From: Acidobacteriota bacterium
GTDB lineage: Bacteria; Acidobacteriota; Blastocatellia; Chloracidobacteriales; JADJPF01
Direction of reading: 5' to 3'
Assembly (NCBI GenBank): GCA_016213785.1
Contig: JACQZQ010000088.1
Coordinates: forward strand, 1 to 64,000
DNA length: 64,000 nt
Made by a program: the position numbers and the translations under genes. The notes under the pieces were generated by a model that saw nothing but the letters and a program-made list of their open reading frames with translations, ran no database searches and was not told where the DNA came from. Positions 17,379 through 25,270 of the stretch are shown piece after piece. How positions within the stretch are numbered: the first letter of the stretch is position 1; the number at the start of each line of letters is the position of its first letter.

Positions 17379-17990
17379 ATGATTTATATAATATTTTTTG
17401 TTTTAGCAATAATAATATTTTTTGTATTTCGTAGCACTACAAGTAGTTATCACTCTTGGGATATAATCAAAGAGCGATGGTTTCAAGTAGGGCTAGATAA
17501 TGCAATGCTCTTTAGTAGTGGAACACCTCAAAGAGGTAAAGAACTAATTCGCCTTGATGGTCAACACAATACCTACACAGTAGCTCTTAGCTTAGTAAAA
17601 GATTCTCGTTCTCAAGTTTTAGTAGAAGTTTTTTATCCAGAAGAATTAAAAACCCATTTAATTAATTATCCTAGTGGCACTTTTACTAGCATCAATAAAA
17701 TACTTTCTGGAGAAATAAAATCTTTAGATGATAGTCTTGAACCAATTGCTCAAGAGATAAACAACCGTTCATTAAAAAAACGATTGCATCCACAAGTTAT
17801 AGAACAATTAATACTTTTACAAAAAGAGTATGGTAGATTAGGTAGAAAATTTGAGCTAACAAGTGAAAAACTAAAATATAACCAAGATGGTCTACTGCAC
17901 GACCCTACAATGCTTTTTCCTGTTTTAGATGAAATGGCTGTTACAGTTAGACTACTTAATGAACATGCAGAGCATTTATTAGTACAATAA
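17379..17990 (+). CDS. Membrane-anchored protein of unknown function
   Basis: 203 residues: an N-terminal membrane helix (MIYIIFFVLAIIIFFVFRS) followed by a soluble domain with mixed strands and helices (KELIRLDGQHNTYTVALSLV, ISGEIKSLDD-like segments, KRLHPQVIEQLILLQKEYGR). No family recognised. The ATG lies nine bases past a strong terminator hairpin and has no visible ribosome site, so it may be leaderless, translated from a promoter overlapping the hairpin, or start elsewhere. No other early Met exists (the next is near residue 43, which would remove the anchor). It is followed 33 bases later by the next unknown gene, suggesting an operon. Confidence 0.65.
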   Translation: MIYIIFFVLAIIIFFVFRSTTSSYHSWDIIKERWFQVGLDNAMLFSSGTPQRGKELIRLDGQHNTYTVALSLVKDSRSQVLVEVFYPEELKTHLINYPSGTFTSINKILSGEIKSLDDSLEPIAQEINNRSLKKRLHPQVIEQLILLQKEYGRLGRKFELTSEKLKYNQDGLLHDPTMLFPVLDEMAVTVRLLNEHAEHLLVQ

Positions 17991-18023
17991 AATCGCTAAA
18001 CCCCTTAACAGGAGACTTTTTTA

Positions 18024-18533
18024 ATGCCCTCGTATAGCGGTACAAGTCTAGCAGCGTTAGCAGAAAAACTTTTAATGAGCAAAATTTATTATCAAGAAGA
18101 TAGTTTTCAAGAAGCACTTTACGATTTAGGAAGTACTAGTGCCTTATCTCAGGCAATGGCACAAAATATGGATAAGAAAAGCAAAGCCTATAAAGCAGCT
18201 ATGCGTAAAGTAAATTTCTATAAAAGAGGACTAAGAAAACCATCTAAAAAGTCACAAGAACAAATACTAGCAGTACTTCAACAGAACCCTAAAACAAAAA
18301 GCCGCTATATTCAACAAGTAGGGCAACTTAGAATAACAATTGAAGGGACTTGGCGAAAAAGTCGTGATGTTCGTAGACGTAGAATAGTACATACTCTTAG
18401 CATAGAAAGCGCTAAGAAGTTTTTAACCGAAATAATGAAAAGTGAATCAGCAGGAATGGATTATTTTCTAATGGATTATGGGGTTGATGATGCCATTTTT
18501 GAAAATTACAGTGTAACCATAGATGAAATTTAA
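18024..18533 (+). CDS. Basic soluble protein of unknown function
   Basis: 169 residues starting MPSYSGTSLAALAEKLLMSK, preceded by AGGAG at good spacing. The centre is strongly basic (KKSKAYKAAMRKVNFYKRGLRKP, trimmed: several Lys/Arg runs, then WRKSRDVRRRRIVHTLSI), while the C-terminus is acidic (MDYGVDDAIFENYSVTIDEI). This charge split suggests nucleic-acid or partner binding, but no known domain is recognised. It is the second gene after the membrane-anchored unknown, 33 bases downstream, so the two may work together. Confidence 0.65.
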   Translation: MPSYSGTSLAALAEKLLMSKIYYQEDSFQEALYDLGSTSALSQAMAQNMDKKSKAYKAAMRKVNFYKRGLRKPSKKSQEQILAVLQQNPKTKSRYIQQVGQLRITIEGTWRKSRDVRRRRIVHTLSIESAKKFLTEIMKSESAGMDYFLMDYGVDDAIFENYSVTIDEI

Positions 18534-18647
18534 TTCTCCTGATGCCCTAGAAGTACAAAGCTTTCCCCCAAATATAGGACAGTAGACAATAAAAATACAC
18601 TACAACAAAAGCTTAAAAACCCTAAATTATTCCCTCTTTAAGGTATT

Positions 18648-19733
18648 TTATGATAAACGATATCTTATTTTACCTTTAGGTTTATCTTCTGAAGGAAGAT
18701 CTAAATTTTGCAGCTTTAAGCTTGATGTAGCAGTAAGCTCTAAACCAACTCGCTCACCCCTAAGTAGTTTTGGATAGCCAGCAGCAGCTATCATAGCTCC
18801 GTTATCAGTCGTAAGTATCGGACTAGGATAATAAAGAGGGATTTTCATTTTTTCAGATAGGCTTTTTGCTTCCATACGTAGAGCGCTATTACAAGCCACT
18901 CCGCCAGAAAGAATAATTGTTTTAGGTTGAAAATCTGTAATAGCTTTTCTTAGAGGAACTATAAGGGAATGGACTGCTGAATGTTGAAAACTAGCTGCAA
19001 GATTACAGATTTCCTCTGTAGGTTCAGCACCTTTTGCTAAAGCTTCAATACCTTGTTCTTTTACATAGCGAAGTACAGCGGTTTTTAACCCACTAAAGCT
19101 AAAGTCATAGCGGTTATCTTCCATTCTTGGAAGGCTAAAAACTAGTGGAGCTAAGTCTTTATTACCCTTATGGGCTAAGCGATCAATAATTGGGCCTCCT
19201 GGGTAGCCTAAGCCTAGTAGCTTAGCTACTTTATCGTAAGCTTCACCTGAAGCATCATCACGAGTATGTCCAATTAATTTATATTTTTCTGCTTCAGGCA
19301 TAAAGTAAATACTGGTATGCCCTCCAGAAACAACCATTGCTAAAGCAGGATATTCAATAGGTGGATTTTCAAAAACTACTGAATAAATATGGCCTTCAAG
19401 GTGATTAACACCTACTAAAGGTTTTTTTAGCACATAGGAAAGAGACTTAGCATAACAAACACCTACTAGAAGTGAGCCAACTAAACCTGGCCCATAAGTT
19501 ACAGCAATACCATCTAAGTCAGAAAGCTTAACTTCTGCTTTTTCACAAGCTTGGTTTACAACTTCAACAATTTTAATTAAATGTTCACGAGAAGCAATTT
19601 CTGGAACAACACCCCCAAAAGGCCGGTGAGTCTCAATTTGTGAAGCAATTATATTAGATAGCAGACGGCAACCACCTTGGATAATTGCCGCTGCGGTTTC
19701 ATCGCATGAACTTTCAATTCCTAGAACTAGCAT
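18648..19733 (-). CDS. tsaD: tRNA N6-adenosine threonylcarbamoyltransferase TsaD
   Basis: 361 residues with the full ASKHA signature: [25 protein letters not shown], the metal-binding HLEGH (His111, His115), [35 protein letters not shown] and [12 protein letters not shown] with the distal Asp. TsaD transfers the threonylcarbamoyl group to A37 of ANN-decoding tRNAs, with TsaB and TsaE (not in this window). Length is normal (about 340). It is the last gene of a three-gene minus-strand set with the cyclophilin and the HAD phosphatase, eight bases after the former. Confidence 0.97.
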   Translation of the reverse strand: MLVLGIESSCDETAAAIIQGGCRLLSNIIASQIETHRPFGGVVPEIASREHLIKIVEVVNQACEKAEVKLSDLDGIAVTYGPGLVGSLLVGVCYAKSLSYVLKKPLVGVNHLEGHIYSVVFENPPIEYPALAMVVSGGHTSIYFMPEAEKYKLIGHTRDDASGEAYDKVAKLLGLGYPGGPIIDRLAHKGNKDLAPLVFSLPRMEDNRYDFSFSGLKTAVLRYVKEQGIEALAKGAEPTEEICNLAASFQHSAVHSLIVPLRKAITDFQPKTIILSGGVACNSALRMEAKSLSEKMKIPLYYPSPILTTDNGAMIAAAGYPKLLRGERVGLELTATSSLKLQNLDLPSEDKPKGKIRYRLS

Positions 19734-19741
19734 AAAATTTA

Positions 19742-20179
19742 TTAAACAATCTTAACACTAAGCATTTTATCGCCAATGGCAATTTTCTTTACTACGTCTA
19801 AACCCTCTGTTACACGACCAAAAACGGCATATTTCATATCTAAAAATGAAGTAGCGGCTAAGGTAATATAAAATTGACAAGACGCACTGTTAGGATCATT
19901 TGCTCTAGCCATTGCTACTACACCTGCTGCGTCATGCTTTAGATTAGGCTTAACTTCTAAAGGAATAGTTTTGCCACTATTACCAGTACCGTTACCTAAA
20001 GGATCGCCTCCTTGAATAACAAAATTAGGTTCAACACGATGAAAAGTAAGGCCATTATAAAAACCCTTTTCAGTTAGTCCTACAAAATTGCTAGTAGTAA
20101 TAGGAGCATCTGTTTCATAAAGACGAAATTTAATGGTTCCTTTATTTGTTTCAATTACTACACTTCTATCTTCAGCCAT
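19742..20179 (-). CDS. Cyclophilin-type peptidyl-prolyl cis-trans isomerase
   Basis: 145 residues: [20 protein letters not shown], the catalytic-Arg motif [14 protein letters not shown], and [20 protein letters not shown] with the QFYI strand of the active site. It is cytoplasmic (no signal peptide) and of the short PpiB-like class. The frame extends four codons upstream to a TTG at 20191, but GGAGG at 20184-20188 sits inside that extension, five bases before the ATG at 20179, so the ATG is the real start. It follows the HAD gene by 16 bases and precedes tsaD by eight. Confidence 0.94.
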   Translation of the reverse strand: MAEDRSVVIETNKGTIKFRLYETDAPITTSNFVGLTEKGFYNGLTFHRVEPNFVIQGGDPLGNGTGNSGKTIPLEVKPNLKHDAAGVVAMARANDPNSASCQFYITLAATSFLDMKYAVFGRVTEGLDVVKKIAIGDKMLSVKIV

Positions 20180-20195
20180 AAAATCCTCCAAAAAA

Positions 20196-21038
20196 TTAAT
20201 GTGTTTTTAAGATATATTTTTCAATTGCTACTGCTGCGCCGTCCTCATTATTACTGAGTGTTTGAGTAAAGCCTTTATCAAGTAGTAGATTTTCAGAATT
20301 TTCCATTATTATAGGAAACCCAGCATATTCAAGCATTTCAAGATCATTTTGATTATCGCCTATAGCCATAATTTCACTTTGTTCAATATTTAAGGACTCA
20401 GCTAAGGTTTTTAGTGCTGCGCCTTTAGAAGAGTTTGGATTAATCACATCTAGAATAGCCATATTTGCAGAGCGATAAGCAGTTAATACTACTTTTGCTT
20501 GACCATGTAGTTCTTTACTTAGCTTCTCATTAATTTCATCCATTAACTGACAATTACCTACATAAAAAATCTGAATTGGTGGATGAGTAATATAATGATA
20601 AAGATCTCTAACATGGTGAGCATATTGATGAAACATTGCAATATAGGCTTTTAAGCGAACATTGCTATCGGAAATATGTTCATAAACTATTAACCCTTCT
20701 GTTTGAGGATTATCACAACATAGAGTATCTGCTCTATAATCACGACCTAAGAGAACTAGTTCCCGAGCTAGGTCTTTATCTAAAGGGTTATAATCAAATA
20801 CGGCAAGAGTCCTAGGATCTTTACTTAAAGCACCGTTATGTGTAACTAAAGGGACATCTAAACAACCTAGTTCTTGAGCAATAGGTAGGGCGGCATGAAA
20901 ACGTCTACCTGTTACAAGAACAACTTTTACACCTGATTTTATAGTGTCTTGAATGGTTTTTATTGTTTTTTGAGTAAGCTTATTTTGGGAGTTTAGTATT
21001 GTCCCATCTATATCTAAAGCTAGTAGTTTTATATGCAT
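20196..21038 (-). CDS. Cof-type HAD-superfamily phosphatase
   Basis: 280 residues: N-terminal nucleophile motif [25 protein letters not shown] (motif II region), a central cap domain, [13 protein letters not shown] with the conserved Lys, and [10 protein letters not shown], the C-terminal acidic metal site. This is the IIB (Cof) subgroup that dephosphorylates sugar phosphates, flavin or PLP-type substrates; the substrate cannot be read from sequence. It starts the operon HAD - cyclophilin - tsaD. Confidence 0.92.
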   Translation of the reverse strand: MHIKLLALDIDGTILNSQNKLTQKTIKTIQDTIKSGVKVVLVTGRRFHAALPIAQELGCLDVPLVTHNGALSKDPRTLAVFDYNPLDKDLARELVLLGRDYRADTLCCDNPQTEGLIVYEHISDSNVRLKAYIAMFHQYAHHVRDLYHYITHPPIQIFYVGNCQLMDEINEKLSKELHGQAKVVLTAYRSANMAILDVINPNSSKGAALKTLAESLNIEQSEIMAIGDNQNDLEMLEYAGFPIIMENSENLLLDKGFTQTLSNNEDGAAVAIEKYILKTH

Positions 21039-21429
21039 AGCGGTTTAATCTAACATTGCTTATCCTAAAGGGTAAAGACAAGCTTGCTAATATCAAAGAA
21101 ACTGGTATTTTTATTAGAGCTTTCTTAAATACTTCTTAGATCTTTTTTAGATCTCTATATTTAGCTTTATTAGGAGTTTTTAAGAGGTCGCTAAAGTAAA
21201 TTTACAAAGCTAGATTGATTTGTATAATTGAAAATAATTTCTTAAAGCAAGCAAATTTTATAGTTACTCTTTCATCTTTATTTTATTCTAATTTATTTTA
21301 TTCTAATTTTTAAGCTTTCTATAAAAATTTAAATTTTCCTTATTGCCTTTTTCCTATCACACTGTTAAGGTCTATTTAAGAGTCTTTTTCTTCAAAACTA
21401 TTTGATGAAAGGAGGTAAAAGCCTAAAAA
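21039..21429. other. 391-base intergenic region between divergent genes
   Basis: AT-rich and without a convincing reading frame. It must hold the promoters of the HAD operon (leftward) and of the gene at 21430 (rightward). A perfect 15-base tandem duplication lies at 21277-21306 and a strong ribosome site GAAAGGAGGT at about 21408-21417. No RNA gene or riboswitch is recognised. Confidence 0.6.
21277..21306. repeat. Perfect 15-bp tandem duplication
   Basis: TTTATTTTATTCTAA occurs twice head to tail (21277-21291 and 21292-21306) about 125 bases upstream of the gene at 21430. It could be slippage in AT-rich DNA or a doubled binding site. Confidence 0.85.
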
Positions 21430-22683
21430 ATGAAGAAGTTAATAAATTTTTCCTTCTCATTAATATTTGTTAGCCTTCTTATATCTATCTTACCTACGAA
21501 TACTTATGGACAAAAAGGACTAGATGGTGAAGAAACCTCTCAACCTAAAAAAACTCCTCCTAAAAAGCCTGTTGGAAAAGGCTTTGATGATAGTGCTACT
21601 ACTAATAGTAAAACTAAAACTGCTGGAAAAAGCTTAGATGACGAAGCAACAATAGTAAGTAAACCTGAGCGTGTTGAAATTAAACCTAAAATTGAAACTG
21701 TAATTCGCGTTAACCCAACTCCAGAAAAGGCTCCTCCATCAGCACGCAAAGAAAAAGATCGCCGTGTAGAAAAACCAGCTGAGCCTGCCAAACCTCAACA
21801 AGAAACAGATGTTGGTTCTGATTATCCTGAAATGGTTATTATACCTTCAGGAACATTTATGATGGGATCCAAAGAAGGACAAGAAAACGAAAACCCAGTT
21901 CATGAAGTGTTTTTATCATCTTTTGAAATTAGTAAGCATGAAATTACTAATCATCAATTCCGTAATTTTATTAAAGCAACTAAATATAAAACTACTGCTG
22001 AAGAAGATAGCTCGGCACAAATTTGGACAAGCTATGCTATTTTTGGTCGCGCTCGCTACCCAGTAGTTTATATTACTTATGCAGATGCTCTAGCTTATTG
22101 TAAATGGCTTTCTTCTACTACTAAACAAACCTACCGTTTACCTTCTGAAGCAGAATGGGAATATGCTGCTCGTGGCGGGACAAAAGATCAACCCTATCCT
22201 TGGGGAAAAAATATTGAAATAAGCTATGCAAACTATGCTCCTGATGATAGCCGCAAAGCTTATGGAGAGCCTATTTTAGATTACTTAAAACCTGTTGGAA
22301 GTTATGAACCTAATGGATTTGGAATATATGATGTAATAGGTAATGTTGCTGAATGGTGTTTTGATGGATTTAAGTCTGATTATTATAAAGAAAGCCCTAA
22401 AGAAAACCCTATTTGCCCTGATCAAGGAAACGCAAGGGTAGTTCGTGGTGGCGGATGGATGAATACAACATCATTTTTTAGTCTTAGCTTCCGTAAAAAT
22501 CATCCTGGCGCTTATAAATCCTCTTCTCTAGGTTTTAGAGTGGTTAGAGTTATTAAAGTGACTGAAAATAGCCCTGTTGCTAGTTCTAAAGAAAACCAAA
22601 CTAAAGAAACTTCTAGTAATAACCAGACTAAAGAAACTAAAGAAACTAAAGACGCTAAAGAAACTAAAGTTAGTAATCAATAG
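21430..22683 (+). CDS. Exported SUMF1/formylglycine-enzyme-fold protein, probably non-FGE
   Basis: 417 residues from an ATG behind a strong AGGAGGT site. A signal peptide (about 1-27, ending NTYGQ) is followed by a Lys/Thr/Pro-rich region and the FGE-sulfatase (SUMF1) domain from about 133: MVIIPSGTFMMGS, FEISKHEITNHQFRNF, YRLPSEAEWEYAARGG, YPWG, GFGIYDVIGNVAEWC and VVRGGGWMN. True FGE enzymes carry catalytic cysteines at the end (...GFRCA); here it reads GFRVVRV, so sulfatase activation is unlikely and another periplasmic role is expected. The spacer holds three look-alike motifs (KGLDGEET, KGFDDSAT, KSLDDEAT), and the tail is a TKE repeat. Confidence 0.88.
   Translation: MKKLINFSFSLIFVSLLISILPTNTYGQKGLDGEETSQPKKTPPKKPVGKGFDDSATTNSKTKTAGKSLDDEATIVSKPERVEIKPKIETVIRVNPTPEKAPPSARKEKDRRVEKPAEPAKPQQETDVGSDYPEMVIIPSGTFMMGSKEGQENENPVHEVFLSSFEISKHEITNHQFRNFIKATKYKTTAEEDSSAQIWTSYAIFGRARYPVVYITYADALAYCKWLSSTTKQTYRLPSEAEWEYAARGGTKDQPYPWGKNIEISYANYAPDDSRKAYGEPILDYLKPVGSYEPNGFGIYDVIGNVAEWCFDGFKSDYYKESPKENPICPDQGNARVVRGGGWMNTTSFFSLSFRKNHPGAYKSSSLGFRVVRVIKVTENSPVASSKENQTKETSSNNQTKETKETKDAKETKVSNQ
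22627..22671 (+). repeat. 9-bp tandem repeat encoding a Thr-Lys-Glu tail
   Basis: Five units of about nine bases (consensus ACTAAAGAA, the third and fourth slightly changed) encode the C-terminal TKETKETKDAKETK of the SUMF1-fold protein. Such in-frame repeats can change length without a frameshift. Confidence 0.85.
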
Positions 22684-22704
22684 CAGGTTTATTTAATATA
22701 TAAT

Positions 22705-22736
22705 AAAAAACCCTAAGATCTATCTTAGGGTTTTTT
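22705..22736. terminator. Bidirectional terminator between convergent genes
   Basis: A perfect 14-base-pair inverted repeat AAAAAACCCTAAGA / TCTTAGGGTTTTTT with a four-base loop. It has T runs in both directions and lies between the stops at 22683 (plus) and 22767 (minus). Confidence 0.95.
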
Positions 22737-22766
22737 ACTTGTTAATAATAGAAATCAACTAGCCCT

Positions 22767-23225
22767 TTATAAGCCCTTTTTGAGTAAAGCAATTTGACCT
22801 GTATGGTAAACATTATGGTTAATAATCCCTCTAAGCATTAACCGAAAATTATAATCTTTTCCAGTAGCTAACTCATTTAATTGCTCATCTTTAAGATTTG
22901 AAATAGCACCTAGTAGTTTTTCATAATGCTGGTCAAGTTCTGCTAGAGTTTTTTTCCAAGCATCTTCACTATTATCATTAATTACAGGAAAATCCCCCCC
23001 TTCAGGCTCATTTACAATTTTTCCCTCCAACCCCAATAAAAAAACATTGTTCCAGCCTTTAGTATGTAAAACAAGTTCCCAAATACTATGACCTTCTTTA
23101 ACAGGTTTTGTGCTAGCTTGTGTTGCTGTTATTCCACTTAAAACTTCCTTTAATGCTGGCCCATGCCAAGCATTTGCATAATAAATACTTTTTAATTCAT
23201 TGAAAAATCTTTTTACTTCTGACAT
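22767..23225 (-). CDS. DinB-family (YfiT/DinB four-helix) protein
   Basis: 152 residues: RFFNELKSIYYANAWHGPAL, VKEGHSIWELVLHTKGWNNV with its His, and IINHNVYHTGQIALLKKG at the end. The spaced His residues (HSIWELVLH and HNVYHTGQI) form the three-His metal site of the DinB/YfiT fold, found in thiol-dependent S-transferases and damage-inducible proteins. It is transcribed away from the CGNR regulator gene, with its promoter inside an inverted-repeat operator. Its reaction is unknown. Confidence 0.88.
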   Translation of the reverse strand: MSEVKRFFNELKSIYYANAWHGPALKEVLSGITATQASTKPVKEGHSIWELVLHTKGWNNVFLLGLEGKIVNEPEGGDFPVINDNSEDAWKKTLAELDQHYEKLLGAISNLKDEQLNELATGKDYNFRLMLRGIINHNVYHTGQIALLKKGL

Positions 23226-23374
23226 ATTGGTTTCCTTTAAATAAACTTAATCTCTAAATTTATATCTAATAGTTGGTAGAAACTAAAATGTAATGGTAAG
23301 ATTTTGCCAAAACATTGATTCTGCATAACTTTTACATTTTCTTATATTACCTTTTTAGCCTATACTTAAAACTC

Positions 23375-23451
23375 GTAACCAACTATTTGTGTTTTAGTGG
23401 TTACAATATAAAATAATACTTGTAACCTGTCAAACTATTTTTGGAGGTTAC
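23375..23451. promoter_or_regulatory. Double inverted repeat GTAACC...GGTTAC between dinB-like and CGNR genes
   Basis: Two inverted repeats stand in tandem. The first pairs GTAACCAACTA (23375-23385) with TAGTGGTTAC (23395-23404), ten base pairs with one bulge. The second pairs GTAACCT (23422-23428) with AGGTTAC (23445-23451). The four GTAACC half-sites flank and overlap the predicted promoter of the minus-strand gene and end 15 bases before the plus-strand start at 23467. This is the layout expected of an operator for the adjacent CGNR regulator; the binding itself is inferred. Confidence 0.65.
23405..23433 (-). promoter_or_regulatory. Sigma-70-like promoter for the DinB-like gene
   Basis: On the minus strand TTGACA (23428-23433) and TATATT (23405-23410) are separated by exactly 17 bases. 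The spacer contains one GGTTAC half-site and another GTAACC half-site begins just after the -10 box, so repression by occlusion is plausible. The start codon is 180 bases downstream. Confidence 0.65.
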
Positions 23452-23466
23452 GAAACTAATTTATTT

Positions 23467-24132
23467 ATGAACCTTAATAACAGAGAAATAGCTTCACTAA
23501 GTCGTATTGGAGGACGGATTTGTTTAGATTTTGTAAACACTGTAGGAGGACGCGAGCTTTCTGTATCAGAAAATAAACCTAGTAGTTATATAGTGGTTGG
23601 TGAAAAAATAGTTCATTATTATGACCTTTTAGCCTGGGGGCAAACGACTAATCTTTTATCACAGTCTCAAATCCAAGAATTATTAGAAGAAAGTCAAAAA
23701 GCTGGCGAAGATAGGCTTCAAGCTATAGTGACTCAAGCTATAGGATTACGTGAGGCTATCTATAAAATTTGTAAAGCTATTATTAATAAAAATGCTCCTA
23801 CTGAGTTAGATTTATTACTATTAAACCAAACATTATCTATAGCTTATAAACATGCTAAATTAATATTTGATGGTAAAGAATTTTCTTGGGATTATAGTAA
23901 GCTGTCTTTAGATAAAATACTTTGGTTAGTAGCAGATTCAGCAGCAGAGCTATTTACAACAGCAGATCTAACTAGACTTAGGGAATGTGGTGGAAATGGT
24001 TGTTGTTGGTTATTTGAAGATACTAGTAAAAACAAAATGAGACAATGGTGTGATATGCAAACTTGCGGCAACCTAGCTAAAGTAAGGCGTTTTCGCTCAA
24101 AAGTAACTAAAATACCAAAGCTAGAAACTTAA
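23467..24132 (+). CDS. CGNR zinc-finger transcription regulator (ABATE domain)
   Basis: 221 residues. The N-terminal ABATE region begins IGGRICLDFVNTVGGRE (family: 'LCLDFVNT') and includes AIGLREAIYKICKA. The C-terminal CGNR zinc finger follows: RLRECGGNGCCWLFEDTSKN, then MRQWCDMQTCGNLAKVRRFR, with the zinc cysteines in C-x4-C and C-x4-C pairs. The usual CGNR reads CGNL here. Family members are ligand-responsive DNA-binding regulators. It diverges from the DinB-like gene over an operator of four GTAACC half-sites, fitting control of both genes. The GGAGG at 23443-23447 is far (19 bases) from this ATG, so the start is not certain. Confidence 0.9.
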   Translation: MNLNNREIASLSRIGGRICLDFVNTVGGRELSVSENKPSSYIVVGEKIVHYYDLLAWGQTTNLLSQSQIQELLEESQKAGEDRLQAIVTQAIGLREAIYKICKAIINKNAPTELDLLLLNQTLSIAYKHAKLIFDGKEFSWDYSKLSLDKILWLVADSAAELFTTADLTRLRECGGNGCCWLFEDTSKNKMRQWCDMQTCGNLAKVRRFRSKVTKIPKLET

Positions 24133-24175
24133 ATAATTAATTTTTTATTATTTTTTTTAGGCTATCATCTTTCTA

Positions 24176-24206
24176 ATTGCCCGCATCTTAGGGGTTGGAG
24201 GGCAAT
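24176..24206 (+). promoter_or_regulatory. Hairpin overlapping the ribosome site of the small gene
   Basis: ATTGCCC (24176-24182) can pair with GGGCAAT (24200-24206). The ribosome site GGAGG (24197-24201) lies at the edge of the stem, so pairing would partly hide it just before the ATG at 24211. Possible translational control; chance cannot be excluded. Confidence 0.35.
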
Positions 24207-24210
24207 ATTT

Positions 24211-24450
24211 ATGATGGAAATTACCATTAAACCTTATCAAAATATAACTGAAGATTTTTATATTTTTGAAAAAGAAGTAAATAAAATTGGATTGCAAATT
24301 ATTAATAAAGCTAAACTTAACTTAACTGTATGTTCAAATAAAGTTGAGTTAATAATCAATGTAATTACAGGAATTCAAGCAAAAACAGTACATAAACTTG
24401 CTTACAAATATTTTGGAAAAGCTTATGTTTTTTTATCCTTAGCCGCCTGA
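24211..24450 (+). CDS. Small protein of unknown function
   Basis: 79 residues starting MMEITIKPYQNITEDFYIFE (ATG at 24211 or 24214, behind GGAGG). Pattern: a strand, a helix-like segment FEKEVNKIGLQIINKAKL, one Cys, then VELIINVITGIQAKTVHKLA. No family recognised and no membrane segment or signal peptide. It follows the CGNR gene by 78 bases on the same strand and may be co-transcribed. Codon use matches the neighbours. Confidence 0.55.
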   Translation: MMEITIKPYQNITEDFYIFEKEVNKIGLQIINKAKLNLTVCSNKVELIINVITGIQAKTVHKLAYKYFGKAYVFLSLAA

Positions 24451-24466
24451 TCTCCTCTTGGTTTAC

Positions 24467-25270
24467 TTACCTTTTCGCTACCTGCGAGATAATTTCTTTT
24501 AACTGTTTTATCCCTTCTGTTAGCGATGCTGGGCCTGGTTGTAGAATATAAGTAGATTTTATTTCATAGATTTGGTTATTACGAACAGCATTTATTTCAT
24601 TCCAACCAACCCGACTACGAATAAAGTTTTTATCCACTTTCTTGCCACACCAAGAGGCGATAATTACATCAGGGTTTCTTTTTATAACTTCTTCAGGTGA
24701 AACAATTCTTTCACTACCAGATTGCCCTGTGCGAAGTTCTGCAAAGATATCTTCACCACCAGCAATCTCTATTAATTCGCTTACCCAGCGAATCCCAGAA
24801 ATAAGAGGATCTTTCCATTCTTCAAAAAAGACTCGTGGTCGTTTTGGTAGTGCTTGACCTTCTTTAGCAATTATTTCAAGCTGATTTTGTAAATCTCTTA
24901 CAAGTTTAGTTGCTTTTTTTTGACAACCTACTAGAGAACCTACTGATAAAATCATACTTAAGATTTCATTAACGCTACGTTGATTAAAAGTAGCAACAGT
25001 TAAACCTTGTTTTACTAATTCTTTTACAATATCGGCTTGTAAGTCAGAAAAAGCCAAGACCAGATCAGGTTTTAAGGCGTAGATCTTTTCAAACTTAGCT
25101 GTTATATAAGCACACACCTTAGGTTTTTGCCTAGCTTCAATTGGCCGTACAGTATAACCAGATATTCCAACAACTCTTTCCCCTTCTCCAAGTAGATAAA
25201 GGGTTTCTGTAGTCTCTTCGGTTAAACATACTATACGTTTAGGAAAATCTACCCTACTAAAAAGCTCCAT
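24467..25270 (-). CDS. BtuF-like corrinoid/iron-type substrate-binding protein without signal peptide
   Basis: 267 residues of the periplasmic-binding-protein helical-backbone class: RIVCLTEETTETLYLLGEGE, VVGISGYTV, LKPDLVLAFSDLQADIVKEL, RVFFEEWKDPLISG and NPDVIIASWCG. This is the BtuF/'cobalamin-binding protein' pattern. It lacks any signal peptide or lipobox and starts directly with MELFSRVDF, so it may be cytoplasmic or a stand-alone sensor or scavenging protein. Its ATG overlaps the rfbD stop (TAATG at 25268-25272), so the two are translationally coupled. No ABC transporter subunits are nearby. The ligand is unproven. Confidence 0.8.
   Translation of the reverse strand: MELFSRVDFPKRIVCLTEETTETLYLLGEGERVVGISGYTVRPIEARQKPKVCAYITAKFEKIYALKPDLVLAFSDLQADIVKELVKQGLTVATFNQRSVNEILSMILSVGSLVGCQKKATKLVRDLQNQLEIIAKEGQALPKRPRVFFEEWKDPLISGIRWVSELIEIAGGEDIFAELRTGQSGSERIVSPEEVIKRNPDVIIASWCGKKVDKNFIRSRVGWNEINAVRNNQIYEIKSTYILQPGPASLTEGIKQLKEIISQVAKR

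Noticed and set aside
20180-20191. Four extra N-terminal codons of the cyclophilin from a TTG start
   Set aside because: The GGAGG ribosome site lies inside this extension, immediately before the ATG at 20179.
24451-24466. Cobalamin riboswitch for the BtuF-like gene
   Set aside because: That gene starts on the stop codon of rfbD, so there is no leader to hold a riboswitch.
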